A stretch of 64,000 nt of DNA, from assembly GCF_000306235.2 (NCBI RefSeq), contig NZ_AKWZ02000003.1, forward strand, positions 310,001 through 374,000, in the 5' to 3' direction. Position numbers and translations under genes: made by a program. The first letter of the stretch is position 1. Each line of letters starts with the position of its first letter. Below, piece by piece: positions 36,138-45,048 of this stretch. The stretch comes from Leptospira fainei serovar Hurstbridge str. BUT 6 (lineage in GTDB: Bacteria > Spirochaetota > Leptospiria > Leptospirales > Leptospiraceae). The notes under the pieces were generated by a model. That model searched no databases. It saw only the letters and a program-made list of their open reading frames with translations, and was not told the origin of the DNA.

Positions 36138-36422
36138 TGGAAACGGCTCCGATTTTTCTATTTATATGACCGTCCTCGAGTTGCTAATGCATCCGAACCA
36201 TACCGAAAATAAGAAATTTCGAAAGGTTACACGGGGAGGGAATCCGAACACTGAGCATAAATTGTGGCAAAGGGGAGGTAAACTCTTTTTTCCTTTGAAA
36301 ATTGGCCAATTCTTAGTGGATAAAAACAAGAAATAGCTGGAAAATTCACCCAGGAAGGAAAAATTAAGTGGGCGTTTTACGAATGACCAATTCTAGTATT
36401 TTGACCGATAAATTGAATTGAG
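36138..36422. other. 285-base divergent intergenic region
   Basis: The region lies between the STAS gene (-) and a metallo-beta-lactamase-fold gene (+) and must hold both promoters. I see no clear promoter pair. A 12-base palindrome AATTGGCCAATT sits at 36300-36311, but palindromes of that size occur by chance several times in a window this long. Confidence 0.5.
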
Positions 36423-37379
36423 ATGCGAATTAAATTTTGGGGAGTTCGGGGCTCCATCTCTTCCCCGGTTAAAGGCGATTTAATCCGGGCGAAGATTCTG
36501 AAAATTCTAAGTCTTGCTTCACCGTCGGATCTTCAAAGTCCGGAGGCGATCGAGGATTTTTTAGATTCCTTGGCGTTGTCCAATTGGAGCACTTACGGCG
36601 GTAATACTACCTGCATCGAAATTCGTGATAAAGAGGATCGCCTTATCATTATCGACGGCGGCACCGGACTTCGCGAATTAGGAAATTCCATTCTTCAGGA
36701 AGGATATTTACAAGGTAAGGGTTCCGCAGTATGGATTTTTACCCATACTCATTGGGATCATATTCAGGGGATTCCATTCTTCGTACCTCTCTATACGCCC
36801 GGCAATAAGTTCGAGTTCGTAAGTTCCGTAGAAAATCTGGAAGAAAGACTCAGGTACCAGCACGCATTTACCCATTTCCCGGTCCCCTTCGATGGCTTTC
36901 AGGCTGAAAAAACTTATCGACATGTGCCGGAAGGGAGAGCTTTCCGAGCGACCGATTCCGTCACTGCCATTTCGAAAGCCGTGCGTCACCCTGGCGGAAG
37001 CTATTCATATCGATTTGAAGAAGACGGCAAATCGCTTATTTTCGCTTCCGATGCGGAGTTTAATTTGGATGAGATGGAGAACATCGACGATTATCTGAAT
37101 TACTTCCGCGGTGCGGACGTTCTTATTTTCGATACTCAATACACGTTCGAAGAATCATTACAGAAAATCGATTGGGGTCATAGTACTGCTTCGATGGCGA
37201 CGGATATCGCTCTCCGTGCCAACGTTAAAAAATTGGTCATGTTCCATCACGACCCTTCTTACGATGATGAAAAATTGGACGCCGTTTATCTGCGTGCCAT
37301 TAAATATAAGGAAATGTTCGATCCCGACAACCAGTTGGAAATCATTATGGCAAGAGAAGGCTTAGAGATTCAAGTCTAA
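36423..37379 (+). CDS. metallo-beta-lactamase-fold hydrolase
   Basis: This 318-residue protein opens with MRIKFWGVRGSI, has YGGNTTCIEI, and the metal motif FTHTHWDHIQGIPFF, then FASDAE, FDTQYT and MFHHDP, with the His/Asp ligands of the RNase Z/PhnP-like branch. Proteins of this branch are nucleic-acid or cyclic-nucleotide phosphodiesterases in some cases; the substrate here is unknown. A 20-25 residue helical insertion lies between GSI and YGGNT. No good ribosome-binding site is visible before the ATG. Confidence 0.87.
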   Translation: MRIKFWGVRGSISSPVKGDLIRAKILKILSLASPSDLQSPEAIEDFLDSLALSNWSTYGGNTTCIEIRDKEDRLIIIDGGTGLRELGNSILQEGYLQGKGSAVWIFTHTHWDHIQGIPFFVPLYTPGNKFEFVSSVENLEERLRYQHAFTHFPVPFDGFQAEKTYRHVPEGRAFRATDSVTAISKAVRHPGGSYSYRFEEDGKSLIFASDAEFNLDEMENIDDYLNYFRGADVLIFDTQYTFEESLQKIDWGHSTASMATDIALRANVKKLVMFHHDPSYDDEKLDAVYLRAIKYKEMFDPDNQLEIIMAREGLEIQV

Positions 37380-37417
37380 GACATTTATCTTGTTTTTTGC
37401 ATATAGCGGAGGATCTA

Positions 37418-38908
37418 ATGAGTGAGTATATCATAGGTATCGATGCAGGTACCACCGGAATTCGTACGTTTTGTTTTAATCGATCCGGTACCGTTATTTC
37501 CAGCGCTTACTCCGAGTTTAAACAATATTTTCCGAAACCGGGTTGGGTGGAGCATGACCCGGAAGAGATTTGGGAGAAGACGGAAAAACTTGTCGTTAAA
37601 GCGATTCGTAACGGAAAACTTCGACCGGAAGATGCGATTGCGATCGGAATTACGAATCAACGCGAAACTACGGTTTTGTTTGAAAAAGATTCGGGCGCTC
37701 CCATATACAATGCAATCGTTTGGCAATGTCGCAGGACTGCGGATTTTTGTACGAAATTAAAAAAGGAAGGCTTAGAACCTACCTTCCGAAAGAAAACAGG
37801 ACTCGTTGTGGATGCGTATTTTAGCGGAACCAAAATACGTTGGATCTTGGATAATGTGAAGGGTGCAAGGGCTAAAGCGGAAAAAGGGAAGCTGCTTTTC
37901 GGAACCATCGACACTTATCTGCTGTATCGATTGACTAACGGAAAATCCCATAAGACCGACCATACGAATGCGAGCCGCACGCTAATCTTCAATATCGAAA
38001 AGAAGGAATGGGATAAAGAGCTTCTGAAAATCTTAGATATTCCCGAGTCCATTCTTCCTGAAACGCATAATTCCAGTAATTTATTCGGTAGAACCGAAGG
38101 TGTTAAGGGCTTACCCGATGGAATCCCGATTTCCTCACTCGTTGGAGATCAACAAGGAGCGCTTTTCGGACAATTATGTACGGAACCGGGAGAGGCAAAA
38201 AACACATACGGCACGGGGTGCTTTCTACTTTTCAATACGGGTAATAAATTACAAATTTCGAAGAACAACCTGATTACGACTTTAGCCTGTGGTCCGGAAG
38301 GCAAAACAGTTTATTGTTTGGAGGGATCCATCTTTATCGGAGGAGCCGTCATACAATATCTAAGAGATAATCTTAGGTTTTTTAAAGAATCTAAGATTTC
38401 CGAGAAACTGGCCGCATCTGTTACAAAAGAAGACGAAGTGGTTTTTGTTCCCGCGTTTTCCGGTCTTGGAGCTCCGTATTGGGATATGAATGCTAGGGGA
38501 GCTATTTTGGGTCTTACTCGCGATACGACTCAGGAACAGATAACCCGGGCCGCATTGAAGTCTATCGCTTTGCAGTCTTATGAACTAGTGGAAGCGATGG
38601 AAAATGATACGGGTTCGAAGCTGAAGGTTCTCAAAGTTGACGGCGGAGCGACCGCTAATAATTGGCTAATGCAATACCAGTCCGATATTTTAGGAAAGAA
38701 AATCGTCCGTCCGTCGAATTTGGATACGACAGTTTTGGGTGCGGCTTATCTGGCAGGATTAGAAAGAGGATTTTATACTTCCGTTGCGGACTTAAAAAAG
38801 AAGCAGAAAACCAGTAAGGAATTTACTCCGAAAATGGGAAATGCACAGAGAGAAAAAGAAATTCGTGTCTGGAAAGAATCCGTGAAACGAATCTTAACGG
38901 GGAATTAG
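37418..38908 (+). CDS. glpK: glycerol kinase
   Basis: GlpK phosphorylates glycerol to glycerol 3-phosphate, feeding phospholipid synthesis and the catabolic pathway. The 496-residue FGGY-family protein has GITNQRETTV, IVWQCRRTADFC, GLVVDAYFSGTKIRWILD, SLVGDQQGALFGQ and NTYGTGCF, all GlpK-type. The N-terminal ATP loop reads DAGTTGIRTF rather than the usual DQGTTSSR, a small departure. The ATG at 37418 has GGAGG at good spacing. No glpF or glpD is adjacent. Confidence 0.93.
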   Translation: MSEYIIGIDAGTTGIRTFCFNRSGTVISSAYSEFKQYFPKPGWVEHDPEEIWEKTEKLVVKAIRNGKLRPEDAIAIGITNQRETTVLFEKDSGAPIYNAIVWQCRRTADFCTKLKKEGLEPTFRKKTGLVVDAYFSGTKIRWILDNVKGARAKAEKGKLLFGTIDTYLLYRLTNGKSHKTDHTNASRTLIFNIEKKEWDKELLKILDIPESILPETHNSSNLFGRTEGVKGLPDGIPISSLVGDQQGALFGQLCTEPGEAKNTYGTGCFLLFNTGNKLQISKNNLITTLACGPEGKTVYCLEGSIFIGGAVIQYLRDNLRFFKESKISEKLAASVTKEDEVVFVPAFSGLGAPYWDMNARGAILGLTRDTTQEQITRAALKSIALQSYELVEAMENDTGSKLKVLKVDGGATANNWLMQYQSDILGKKIVRPSNLDTTVLGAAYLAGLERGFYTSVADLKKKQKTSKEFTPKMGNAQREKEIRVWKESVKRILTGN

Positions 38909-39033
38909 GCGAGAGGGAATAGCGAAAGAATCTCGAAAATTTCATTCCGTATTATAGGCAATGACCGAATTCAGGCTCTTTGAATTAAGATGAATTCGTT
39001 TTAGCGAAAGTCGTATGCCTCTTTCTTTTATCA
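38909..39033. other. 125-base convergent gap after glpK, nothing identified
   Basis: The gap separates glpK (+) from the FliG-like-domain gene (-). I see no convincing terminator hairpin followed by a T-run on either strand. Confidence 0.5.
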
Positions 39034-40323
39034 TTAATAGTTATAGGATAGAAGTGAAAACTCGAACGGTTTTCGATCGCTTGAGATTCCGGCTCCGACG
39101 ACGAGTTTTGTTTGATCATATCTTGGAATGTCCACAATTCCTCCTTCCGGGATCCGGAACATTTCGTAAGAATCTTTTTCGCGCTTTGAGATGAGTATAT
39201 CGAAGCGAAGAATTTCCAGGCTTTTATCGGTTCGAAATAGAATCTTATCTCCGGTGACCGAATATAACTCCAACCCTTCGCCTTCCCGGTTAAAATTATA
39301 TTTATCGGCGGGAATACTCGAGAATTGCGTTTCCTGACGAGAGCCGAGTTCTATTTGGTCCTCTTTCCCTTGTTCCCAATAGACATGAAAGATTCCGTCT
39401 TCGTAATATATTTTTCTCGAAAACCTTCTGAAAATTTCCTTTTCCACTAACTCTTCGAAAGATTCGCCTAAATTCGGCTGCTTAGACGGACCGTCCAAAA
39501 TTTGTTTCCATCGATTTTTAGAAACGTTTCTTTCGACCATATTCCGCACCGGTTGAGAAAGATTAGGGATTGAGAATTTCAAGATCCGCTCATCGATCGA
39601 ATTGAGAATCGAGTTTAAGAAAGGGCCGTGGATTAGAGGGAGAATTTCTATCGAAAAAATTCGATCCCGTAAAAAGGCGGCGAATTCTGGCTCGTAAGCG
39701 AATAGGTTGGAAATGATCGTTTGCTCTTCTGCAGGTGTTCCCGCGTATAGAATTTTCACCAAGCGAAATAGGAAGTTTTTACTTTTCGGGTCGAAATACA
39801 AGGTTTCGATTTTTCGAGAAACCTCATTTTCATCCAATTCCGGATTCACTATATCTCGGAGTGAAAGGTAGCGAGTGGCATTCATTCTCGTTCGGTTCTG
39901 TCTAAATAGTTGAAATTTGCCGTGTCGTGCCGGACCTATTTGAGTCGCTTCACCCGGAGCTCTTAAGATAGTGATCGGGGGATTCCCTTTGGTTTTGTAA
40001 GGATTCGAATCTATCAAAAATAGACTTCCGTTACTGAGCTCTCTCGCTCCTTGAGGGAATTTCCCATCCTCTTTCCAAAGCCTTCCGTTTTGATAAGAAA
40101 GATAGGGCGGGCTACTCATTGGTCGACTCTGATAGGTTCGTCTTCCATAGTCGATTTCGTATAAAAAGGAAGGAATTATGGCGGGTTGAGAATAAAGGTA
40201 CGGTAACTCTTCGATCTCAGTTACGGGAAAGTCATAGAAAGGAGAAATCGTTGTTTTAACTCTGGCTACCGAATCTTGGTTGCAAAGAAAAAAATGATAA
40301 TTTATTCCCTCAACGTGAATCAT
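39034..40323 (-). CDS. orphan protein with FliG-like domain
   Basis: This 429-residue protein has no signal peptide. Residues ~185-305 look like FliG middle/C-terminal armadillo repeats: EPEFAAFLRDRIFSIEILPLI parallels the FliG run PELAxxIRxxMFTFEDLxxL, followed by LNSIDERILKFSI and VERNVSKNRWKQIL, which parallel the FliG DxxxLxxALKG and NMSKR segments. The N-terminal ~180 and C-terminal ~120 residues are unlike FliG and beta-rich. True fliG genes are longer-conserved and sit in flagellar operons; this one does not. It may be a C-ring-related accessory protein or a reused fold. Confidence 0.7.
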   Translation of the reverse strand: MIHVEGINYHFFLCNQDSVARVKTTISPFYDFPVTEIEELPYLYSQPAIIPSFLYEIDYGRRTYQSRPMSSPPYLSYQNGRLWKEDGKFPQGARELSNGSLFLIDSNPYKTKGNPPITILRAPGEATQIGPARHGKFQLFRQNRTRMNATRYLSLRDIVNPELDENEVSRKIETLYFDPKSKNFLFRLVKILYAGTPAEEQTIISNLFAYEPEFAAFLRDRIFSIEILPLIHGPFLNSILNSIDERILKFSIPNLSQPVRNMVERNVSKNRWKQILDGPSKQPNLGESFEELVEKEIFRRFSRKIYYEDGIFHVYWEQGKEDQIELGSRQETQFSSIPADKYNFNREGEGLELYSVTGDKILFRTDKSLEILRFDILISKREKDSYEMFRIPEGGIVDIPRYDQTKLVVGAGISSDRKPFEFSLLSYNY

Positions 40324-40421
40324 AATTAGAATTTAGACAAAGAAAGAGCGGCTTAGGATAGTTCGTGAATGTTATTCGTTCTTTTTATTCTTAAACTTTC
40401 AAAATCGAGTTATCGATACGA

Positions 40422-40712
40422 TTAATATTCTTCTTCTATTAAATCCGGATGCAAGACGGATAGACCCGGCGGTTCGAGGTTTCTTTTAGAAAGTTTACCC
40501 ACGAGCTGGCCTTTAAATCGAGTCCAATCGTAGGTTTCCTTAAGCTCGGAAATTTCGTCGTCGAAACCGTATTGGATGAAATCTACGATTTCTTGTTCGG
40601 TTAAACCGGTTACAAGGGAGGTGTCGGCGACCGTTCTGAGTATTTTGCGAACATCCCGTTCATTCCAGGCTAGGATTGTGACTAACCTTGCTGTCCATTC
40701 GATATGACTCAC
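40422..40712 (-). CDS. small hypothetical protein
   Basis: This 96-residue, mostly helical protein is not recognised. It starts with GTG (40712); there is no ATG, TTG or GTG further upstream before a stop, and no clear ribosome-binding site. The sequence composition (TARLVTILAWNERDVRKIL, TGLTEQEIVDFIQYG) looks like a genuine helical domain. It lies about 60 bases after the phosphatase gene on the same strand. Confidence 0.65.
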   Translation of the reverse strand: MSHIEWTARLVTILAWNERDVRKILRTVADTSLVTGLTEQEIVDFIQYGFDDEISELKETYDWTRFKGQLVGKLSKRNLEPPGLSVLHPDLIEEEY

Positions 40713-40773
40713 AAGGATATTGTGCGAGAATTCCCCAGTATTTCAACTGAGAAATATATTCTAAAATACGGTT

Positions 40774-41754
40774 CTAAAGTTTTCGGATGGCTATAATACT
40801 CATGTCGTCCTGAATACGACCGCCGCCATAGAGCGCGATTTCTTCGAATAGGCTATCGATCAGTCTTCTAATATTCTCTTTCGGGGCCGTCTCCAAGAAC
40901 TTATATAAATTTTCTCCGTAAAAACTGTTTTTCATCCGACTTTTCTGTTCAAAAAGGCCGTCCGTAAAACTGAATAGCACGTCTCCCGACTCCATTCGGA
41001 AACTTCTCGCCGGCTTTTCTTTATTGAGCGGAGGATTCATTACGGTGGAGAGAAAGAATCCGTCTGTGTCTAGGATTTCGGTGGAATGATCTCCTTTTCG
41101 GAAGAGCACGGAACTAGGATGTATTCCCGATTGTAGAAAATTACCGTCGGAATCGGCTTTCATAAGAAGAAACGTCGCATAAAGACTTCGGTGAATCGTC
41201 GGAAACGTTTTCGTTCTTTCTTCCAGGTGCAGATTGATTTCGTGAATCACTTCTTCCGGCTTAGTGCAAGTATGAACTAGGTGAGACATCTGATTCATTA
41301 CCATCATACTAAATAAGCCAGCTACATAACCGTGCCCGGAGGTGTCGCCGATTCCGAACCAATAGTTTCCGGATTTATCCTTCACAAAATTGTAGAAATC
41401 GCCTCCGATGGGATTATAGGTAAGGCAACGCCCGAAAACTTCATAGTTTTCGTCTTTGAAATCCAGAGGAAAAACGTAATTTTGCATGCGGCTATCGCCT
41501 CGACGAAAGCGCTTAATGATTTTGCCATATTCCTGTTCTTCCGGAAGAATTCTTTCCGTTAAGTATAACGCGAAAGCAACGTAATTAAGAAACAGAGTGA
41601 ATGCAGCTCCGGCTAAAATCAATACCGGAATACGAACGAGGGAGTTATAATATGAAAAGCCGACAATAAAACAGACTATGAGCGAAATATTTAGTACGAG
41701 AATGATTCTCCATGCCCCCCTAAAATACTGTTTGATCGTGTATGCTGCTCTCAT
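40774..41754 (-). CDS. membrane-bound SpoIIE-type protein phosphatase
   Basis: This 326-residue protein has two N-terminal transmembrane helices (~17-65) and then a PP2C/SpoIIE phosphatase domain with metal-binding motifs PIGGDFYNF, GIGDTSGHGYVAGLFS, FSFTDGLFEQ and the C-terminal DDMS. It should dephosphorylate a STAS-domain protein such as that at 36 kb (inference). It overlaps the lipoprotein gene upstream by four bases, so a membrane sensor role with that lipoprotein is possible. Confidence 0.92.
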   Translation of the reverse strand: MRAAYTIKQYFRGAWRIILVLNISLIVCFIVGFSYYNSLVRIPVLILAGAAFTLFLNYVAFALYLTERILPEEQEYGKIIKRFRRGDSRMQNYVFPLDFKDENYEVFGRCLTYNPIGGDFYNFVKDKSGNYWFGIGDTSGHGYVAGLFSMMVMNQMSHLVHTCTKPEEVIHEINLHLEERTKTFPTIHRSLYATFLLMKADSDGNFLQSGIHPSSVLFRKGDHSTEILDTDGFFLSTVMNPPLNKEKPARSFRMESGDVLFSFTDGLFEQKSRMKNSFYGENLYKFLETAPKENIRRLIDSLFEEIALYGGGRIQDDMSIIAIRKL

Positions 41755-42365
41755 TTATTTTTAAAATACGCGTGATTTTGGTATTCTTTTTTAGAATAAT
41801 TTCTTCGAGATATTCGGAATGCCTCATCTTCAGCATAGGGAGTTCGGATCCCTTCCACAACCCCGAACGGTTTTTCTTTGTAACCGGTTTCGTAAACCAT
41901 CGGAATGATTGTTTCACTTTCCCGGTCGTAATGGTAGAGCAGCTTATAACTGGATGATACGTTGGAAGCGCCCGACGATCGCAAAGATTTTCCGCCTTCC
42001 CAGGTATTTTCCTCAGTTTCGATACTCGAAGTCGTCAGAAGCACCCAGTTACCTCTAGTTTCGAACGTTCCTTTTCCATCTATCCGGATACGACGAAATT
42101 TATTTCCTTCCTCAACTTCTCTTATATACGTTTTTCGAAATGTTTTATCCTTCTCCGAAAATTCGATGGATTCCGAATGTTTCTCTATATAGGTTAAGGA
42201 CGTCAGTGGAGAGAGTCCCGGGAGTTTCTTTGAATACGTTCCCGAAAGTACTGCGTCTTTTGCGGTTTGTCGATCGGGAGGTAATTCGCGGATCCAGGCC
42301 GGGGGGAAACAAGCGCCAAGCAGGATAAAAACGGATATACTAGATAGAAATCGAATGATTTTCAT
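41751..42365 (-). CDS. hypothetical lipoprotein co-translated with a phosphatase
   Basis: This 204-residue protein has a lipoprotein signal with lipobox LGAC (Cys 19). The mature part is beta-rich with many Ser, Thr and charged residues and resembles no family I know. The stop overlaps the ATG of the SpoIIE-type phosphatase gene (ATGA). It may act as an extracytoplasmic input for that membrane enzyme (inference). Confidence 0.8.
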   Translation of the reverse strand: MKIIRFLSSISVFILLGACFPPAWIRELPPDRQTAKDAVLSGTYSKKLPGLSPLTSLTYIEKHSESIEFSEKDKTFRKTYIREVEEGNKFRRIRIDGKGTFETRGNWVLLTTSSIETEENTWEGGKSLRSSGASNVSSSYKLLYHYDRESETIIPMVYETGYKEKPFGVVEGIRTPYAEDEAFRISRRNYSKKEYQNHAYFKNK

Positions 42366-42445
42366 CGTACTGACTCTTTTTTACCGCGAATACGTTAAGA
42401 CGGTCGATACCTTTTCAAACCGCTACGGTAATCGGTGTACATACT

Positions 42446-42468
42446 CGAAAAAGCTCTCTATAAGAGCA
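42446..42468 (-). terminator. probable terminator after the MBOAT gene
   Basis: On the minus strand GCTCT (42467-42463) pairs with AGAGC (42457-42453) around a five-base loop, followed by TTTTT. The stem is only five base pairs, so strength is moderate. Confidence 0.45.
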
Positions 42469-42480
42469 AACCGAATATAA

Positions 42481-43899
42481 TTAAAATTGGAAGTAGATAA
42501 AGTCTCCACCCCCGTCGCCGAAGATACCCATCAAAAGAAGAATTACGAAGGAAAAAATAGGCAAAAGCCAGGTGAACTGGGAACGAATCTTATCTCTGAT
42601 TGCAGGATAATATTGTACCGCATTCCAGAAAAAAGCAAGTGAAATGAAGAGTAATAACTCTTCCCAGCGCGCAATCCGCTTTCCGGAGAGTAGATTTCCG
42701 AAGCCCACGAAGTATTCCCCTGTCAATCGAAGGGAATCCTTCCCCATGGCCGCCGACCGAAAGAATATTCCTGAAAGGGAGAAAAGATGAATCGTAAGAG
42801 CAACGCGCCAGAAACGATGAAATCCTCTCGGCTCGACTACTGCCTTCGGGTTCTCGGGAGAAATAAGTCTTTCCGCTCCCAGGAGAAGCCCTAAATAAGC
42901 GCCCCAAAATAAGTATCCGAAATTAGCCCCGTGCCAAAGCCCACCTAACGTCATTGTCAAGAGTGAATTCAACTGGGTTCGCCAGCGTCCGCCGCGACTT
43001 CCACCTAAAGGAATATATAAATAATCTTTTAACCATGTTGATAAGGTAACATGCCAGCGCCCCCAAAACTCCCGAAAGGATGGAGAGAGAAAGGGACCCC
43101 GGAAATTCTCGGGAATATCATAACCCAGTAGAAAAGCGGAGCCTCGAGCGATATCGGTATATCCGCTGAAATCGCAATAGACTTGGCTCGCGAATCCGAA
43201 TAGGACTAGATAGAGTGAACTAGCATTATATTCCGCAGGGTGAGAGTAAATCGGATTAACGATACCGGAAATATTGTCGGCTATTACCACCTTCTTGAAT
43301 AAACCGGATAGAATTAAAAAGACGCCCCATTTAATTCGATCGAAGTCGACCCAAGGCTTATCCAGTTTAGGAAGAAAATCAGTGGTCCTCATAATCGGAC
43401 CTGCGATCAACTGGGGAAAGAATAAAATAAATAGAAAATAATCGAGCGAGCTTATACGCTCGGGAACATGATCCCGATGTATATCCACCTGTAACGCGAT
43501 CAATTGGAAAGTGTAAAAGCTGATCGCTAACGGAAGAGGGATATTGATTCCTTTCCCAAAATCGGAAAAGGAATGACTTCCTCCGACTAAATCCAACGTA
43601 TCCAAAACAAAGTAGAAATACTTAAAGAATGCAAGATTCAAAAAGTTTAAAACGATAATCCAGGTAAGCAGGCGCGACGTCGGCAAACCCGCAGATTTCT
43701 TCTCCCAGAGCTTCAGTGAAAAGAAAAAATTCACTCCAATGACGGTTAAGAAATGAATCGAGAACGCGAGGCCGGAATAGAAATAAAAGAGTAAGGAGGA
43801 TACTAGTAGAAGATACTTTCTCCATTTCTGCGGAAAGGACCAATACAATAAAAATGTAATCGAAAAAAGTGCAAGATAGGGGAGTGAATTAAATAACAT
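42481..43899 (-). CDS. MBOAT family O-acyltransferase (AlgI-like)
   Basis: This 472-residue membrane protein has about ten transmembrane segments and the MBOAT core REFWGRWHVTLSTWLKDYLY, with IPLGG and the catalytic-region His in GGLWHGANFGYLFWG. AlgI/DltB-like proteins move acetyl or other acyl groups across the membrane onto an extracellular polymer, with an SGNH protein as partner. No partner is adjacent; an SGNH lipoprotein gene lies at 61.3 kb. LPS or another glycan is a plausible acceptor (inference). Confidence 0.92.
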   Translation of the reverse strand: MLFNSLPYLALFSITFLLYWSFPQKWRKYLLLVSSLLFYFYSGLAFSIHFLTVIGVNFFFSLKLWEKKSAGLPTSRLLTWIIVLNFLNLAFFKYFYFVLDTLDLVGGSHSFSDFGKGINIPLPLAISFYTFQLIALQVDIHRDHVPERISSLDYFLFILFFPQLIAGPIMRTTDFLPKLDKPWVDFDRIKWGVFLILSGLFKKVVIADNISGIVNPIYSHPAEYNASSLYLVLFGFASQVYCDFSGYTDIARGSAFLLGYDIPENFRGPFLSPSFREFWGRWHVTLSTWLKDYLYIPLGGSRGGRWRTQLNSLLTMTLGGLWHGANFGYLFWGAYLGLLLGAERLISPENPKAVVEPRGFHRFWRVALTIHLFSLSGIFFRSAAMGKDSLRLTGEYFVGFGNLLSGKRIARWEELLLFISLAFFWNAVQYYPAIRDKIRSQFTWLLPIFSFVILLLMGIFGDGGGDFIYFQF

Positions 43900-43932
43900 G
43901 CTTTAGGCTGACCGAGATTATTAAAATTCCCC

Positions 43933-44910
43933 TCAAGGAGCAAACAGATATAAAAAGCGGACTTTACTTGCTCCGAAACCCACTCTTTCCAGTAATGTCG
44001 GGTTCTCCGGAGAAACTCCTTGGATATGATAAACTGTCTCAGGCTTTTCCTTCGAGTAGGAATAAAATACGACCCGAGGATTTGAGTTTCCCGGGCTCAT
44101 TACATAACCGGGAAGGCGGGTGGCAGTGCTTATCGCATCTTCAAAGTAGCCGATACTATCGATTAAGCCGTGTCGAATGGCTTGAGAGGCTGTGAATATT
44201 CTTCCATCTGCCAATTTCTTCAAATCGGATTCTTTCACCTTTGGCCTTCCAAGTTTAACGACATCGAAGAAGCGGTCGAAAAGATTGTCCACAACGCCTT
44301 GCAAAAGTTTTCTTTGCTCAGCAGTCAATTCTTCCAGCGGAGAGCCGACGGCTTTATTCTCACCGGAGCGAATCGACTGATCCTTGACTCCTAATTTATC
44401 AAGGCCTTCCTTCACGTTGATTCCTTGCATAATGACTCCGATCGAACCTGTCACAGTGGTTGGATGTGCCATTAAATAATCGCTAGACATGGATATATAA
44501 TAGGCTCCGGACGCAGCGGTGTCCATAAAGAGCGCTAGAACCGGAATTCGCTTCTTTTTCTTAAATTCCAAAACTTCCCGATAGATAATATCGCTTGCTG
44601 TGACCGTTCCACCTGGGGAATTGATTTTTAAAATCACCGCCCTTACGTTACTATCCTCCATCGCATAGGATAGCTGTAGTTTAACGGCTGCTAAGACCGA
44701 ATCCTTTTCGCCGGAAAGGAATGAGCCTTCTCTTGAATCGTCGGAAATGATCCCTTCGATCGGTATAACGAGAATCTTATCCTTATCTCGACCCGAGACG
44801 GTTTTTTCAACCGGGATCAATTGTCGCGGATTCGGCAGGGAGATGCATGTAAAGAAAAAGACGGTACTAAGAATCAAAGAAATTTTAAAAAAGACTCTAA
44901 AGGTGGTCAT
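43933..44910 (-). CDS. sppA: signal peptide peptidase SppA-type serine protease
   Basis: SppA digests leftover signal peptides in the membrane. This ~325-residue short-form protein has ILKINSPGGTVTASD, the nucleophile Ser in DTAASGAYYIS, TGSIGV and the putative catalytic Lys in RSGENKAVGSP. The N-terminal hydrophobic stretch ends in FFFTC, a possible lipobox. The ATG at 44910 has GAGGA six bases upstream and is preferred over in-frame ATGs further upstream. It is divergent from an aldose-epimerase gene. Confidence 0.9.
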   Translation of the reverse strand: MTTFRVFFKISLILSTVFFFTCISLPNPRQLIPVEKTVSGRDKDKILVIPIEGIISDDSREGSFLSGEKDSVLAAVKLQLSYAMEDSNVRAVILKINSPGGTVTASDIIYREVLEFKKKKRIPVLALFMDTAASGAYYISMSSDYLMAHPTTVTGSIGVIMQGINVKEGLDKLGVKDQSIRSGENKAVGSPLEELTAEQRKLLQGVVDNLFDRFFDVVKLGRPKVKESDLKKLADGRIFTASQAIRHGLIDSIGYFEDAISTATRLPGYVMSPGNSNPRVVFYSYSKEKPETVYHIQGVSPENPTLLERVGFGASKVRFLYLFAP

Positions 44911-45048
44911 CGCGATCCTCAAGAAGCCCATTCTGAAAGACAAGACGGTATCATCAATTCCTTTCCAAACCTCGGAACTTCGCAAAAATTAGTAGTAAAT
45001 CCGTTTTTTTGTTTCCCAATTGCGAGTTTTTCCCAACCTCCTTCCGCG

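Noticed and set aside
36300..36311. 12-base palindrome AATTGGCCAATT
   Set aside because: Palindromes of this length are expected several times by chance in 64 kb; no repeat or position argument supports it.
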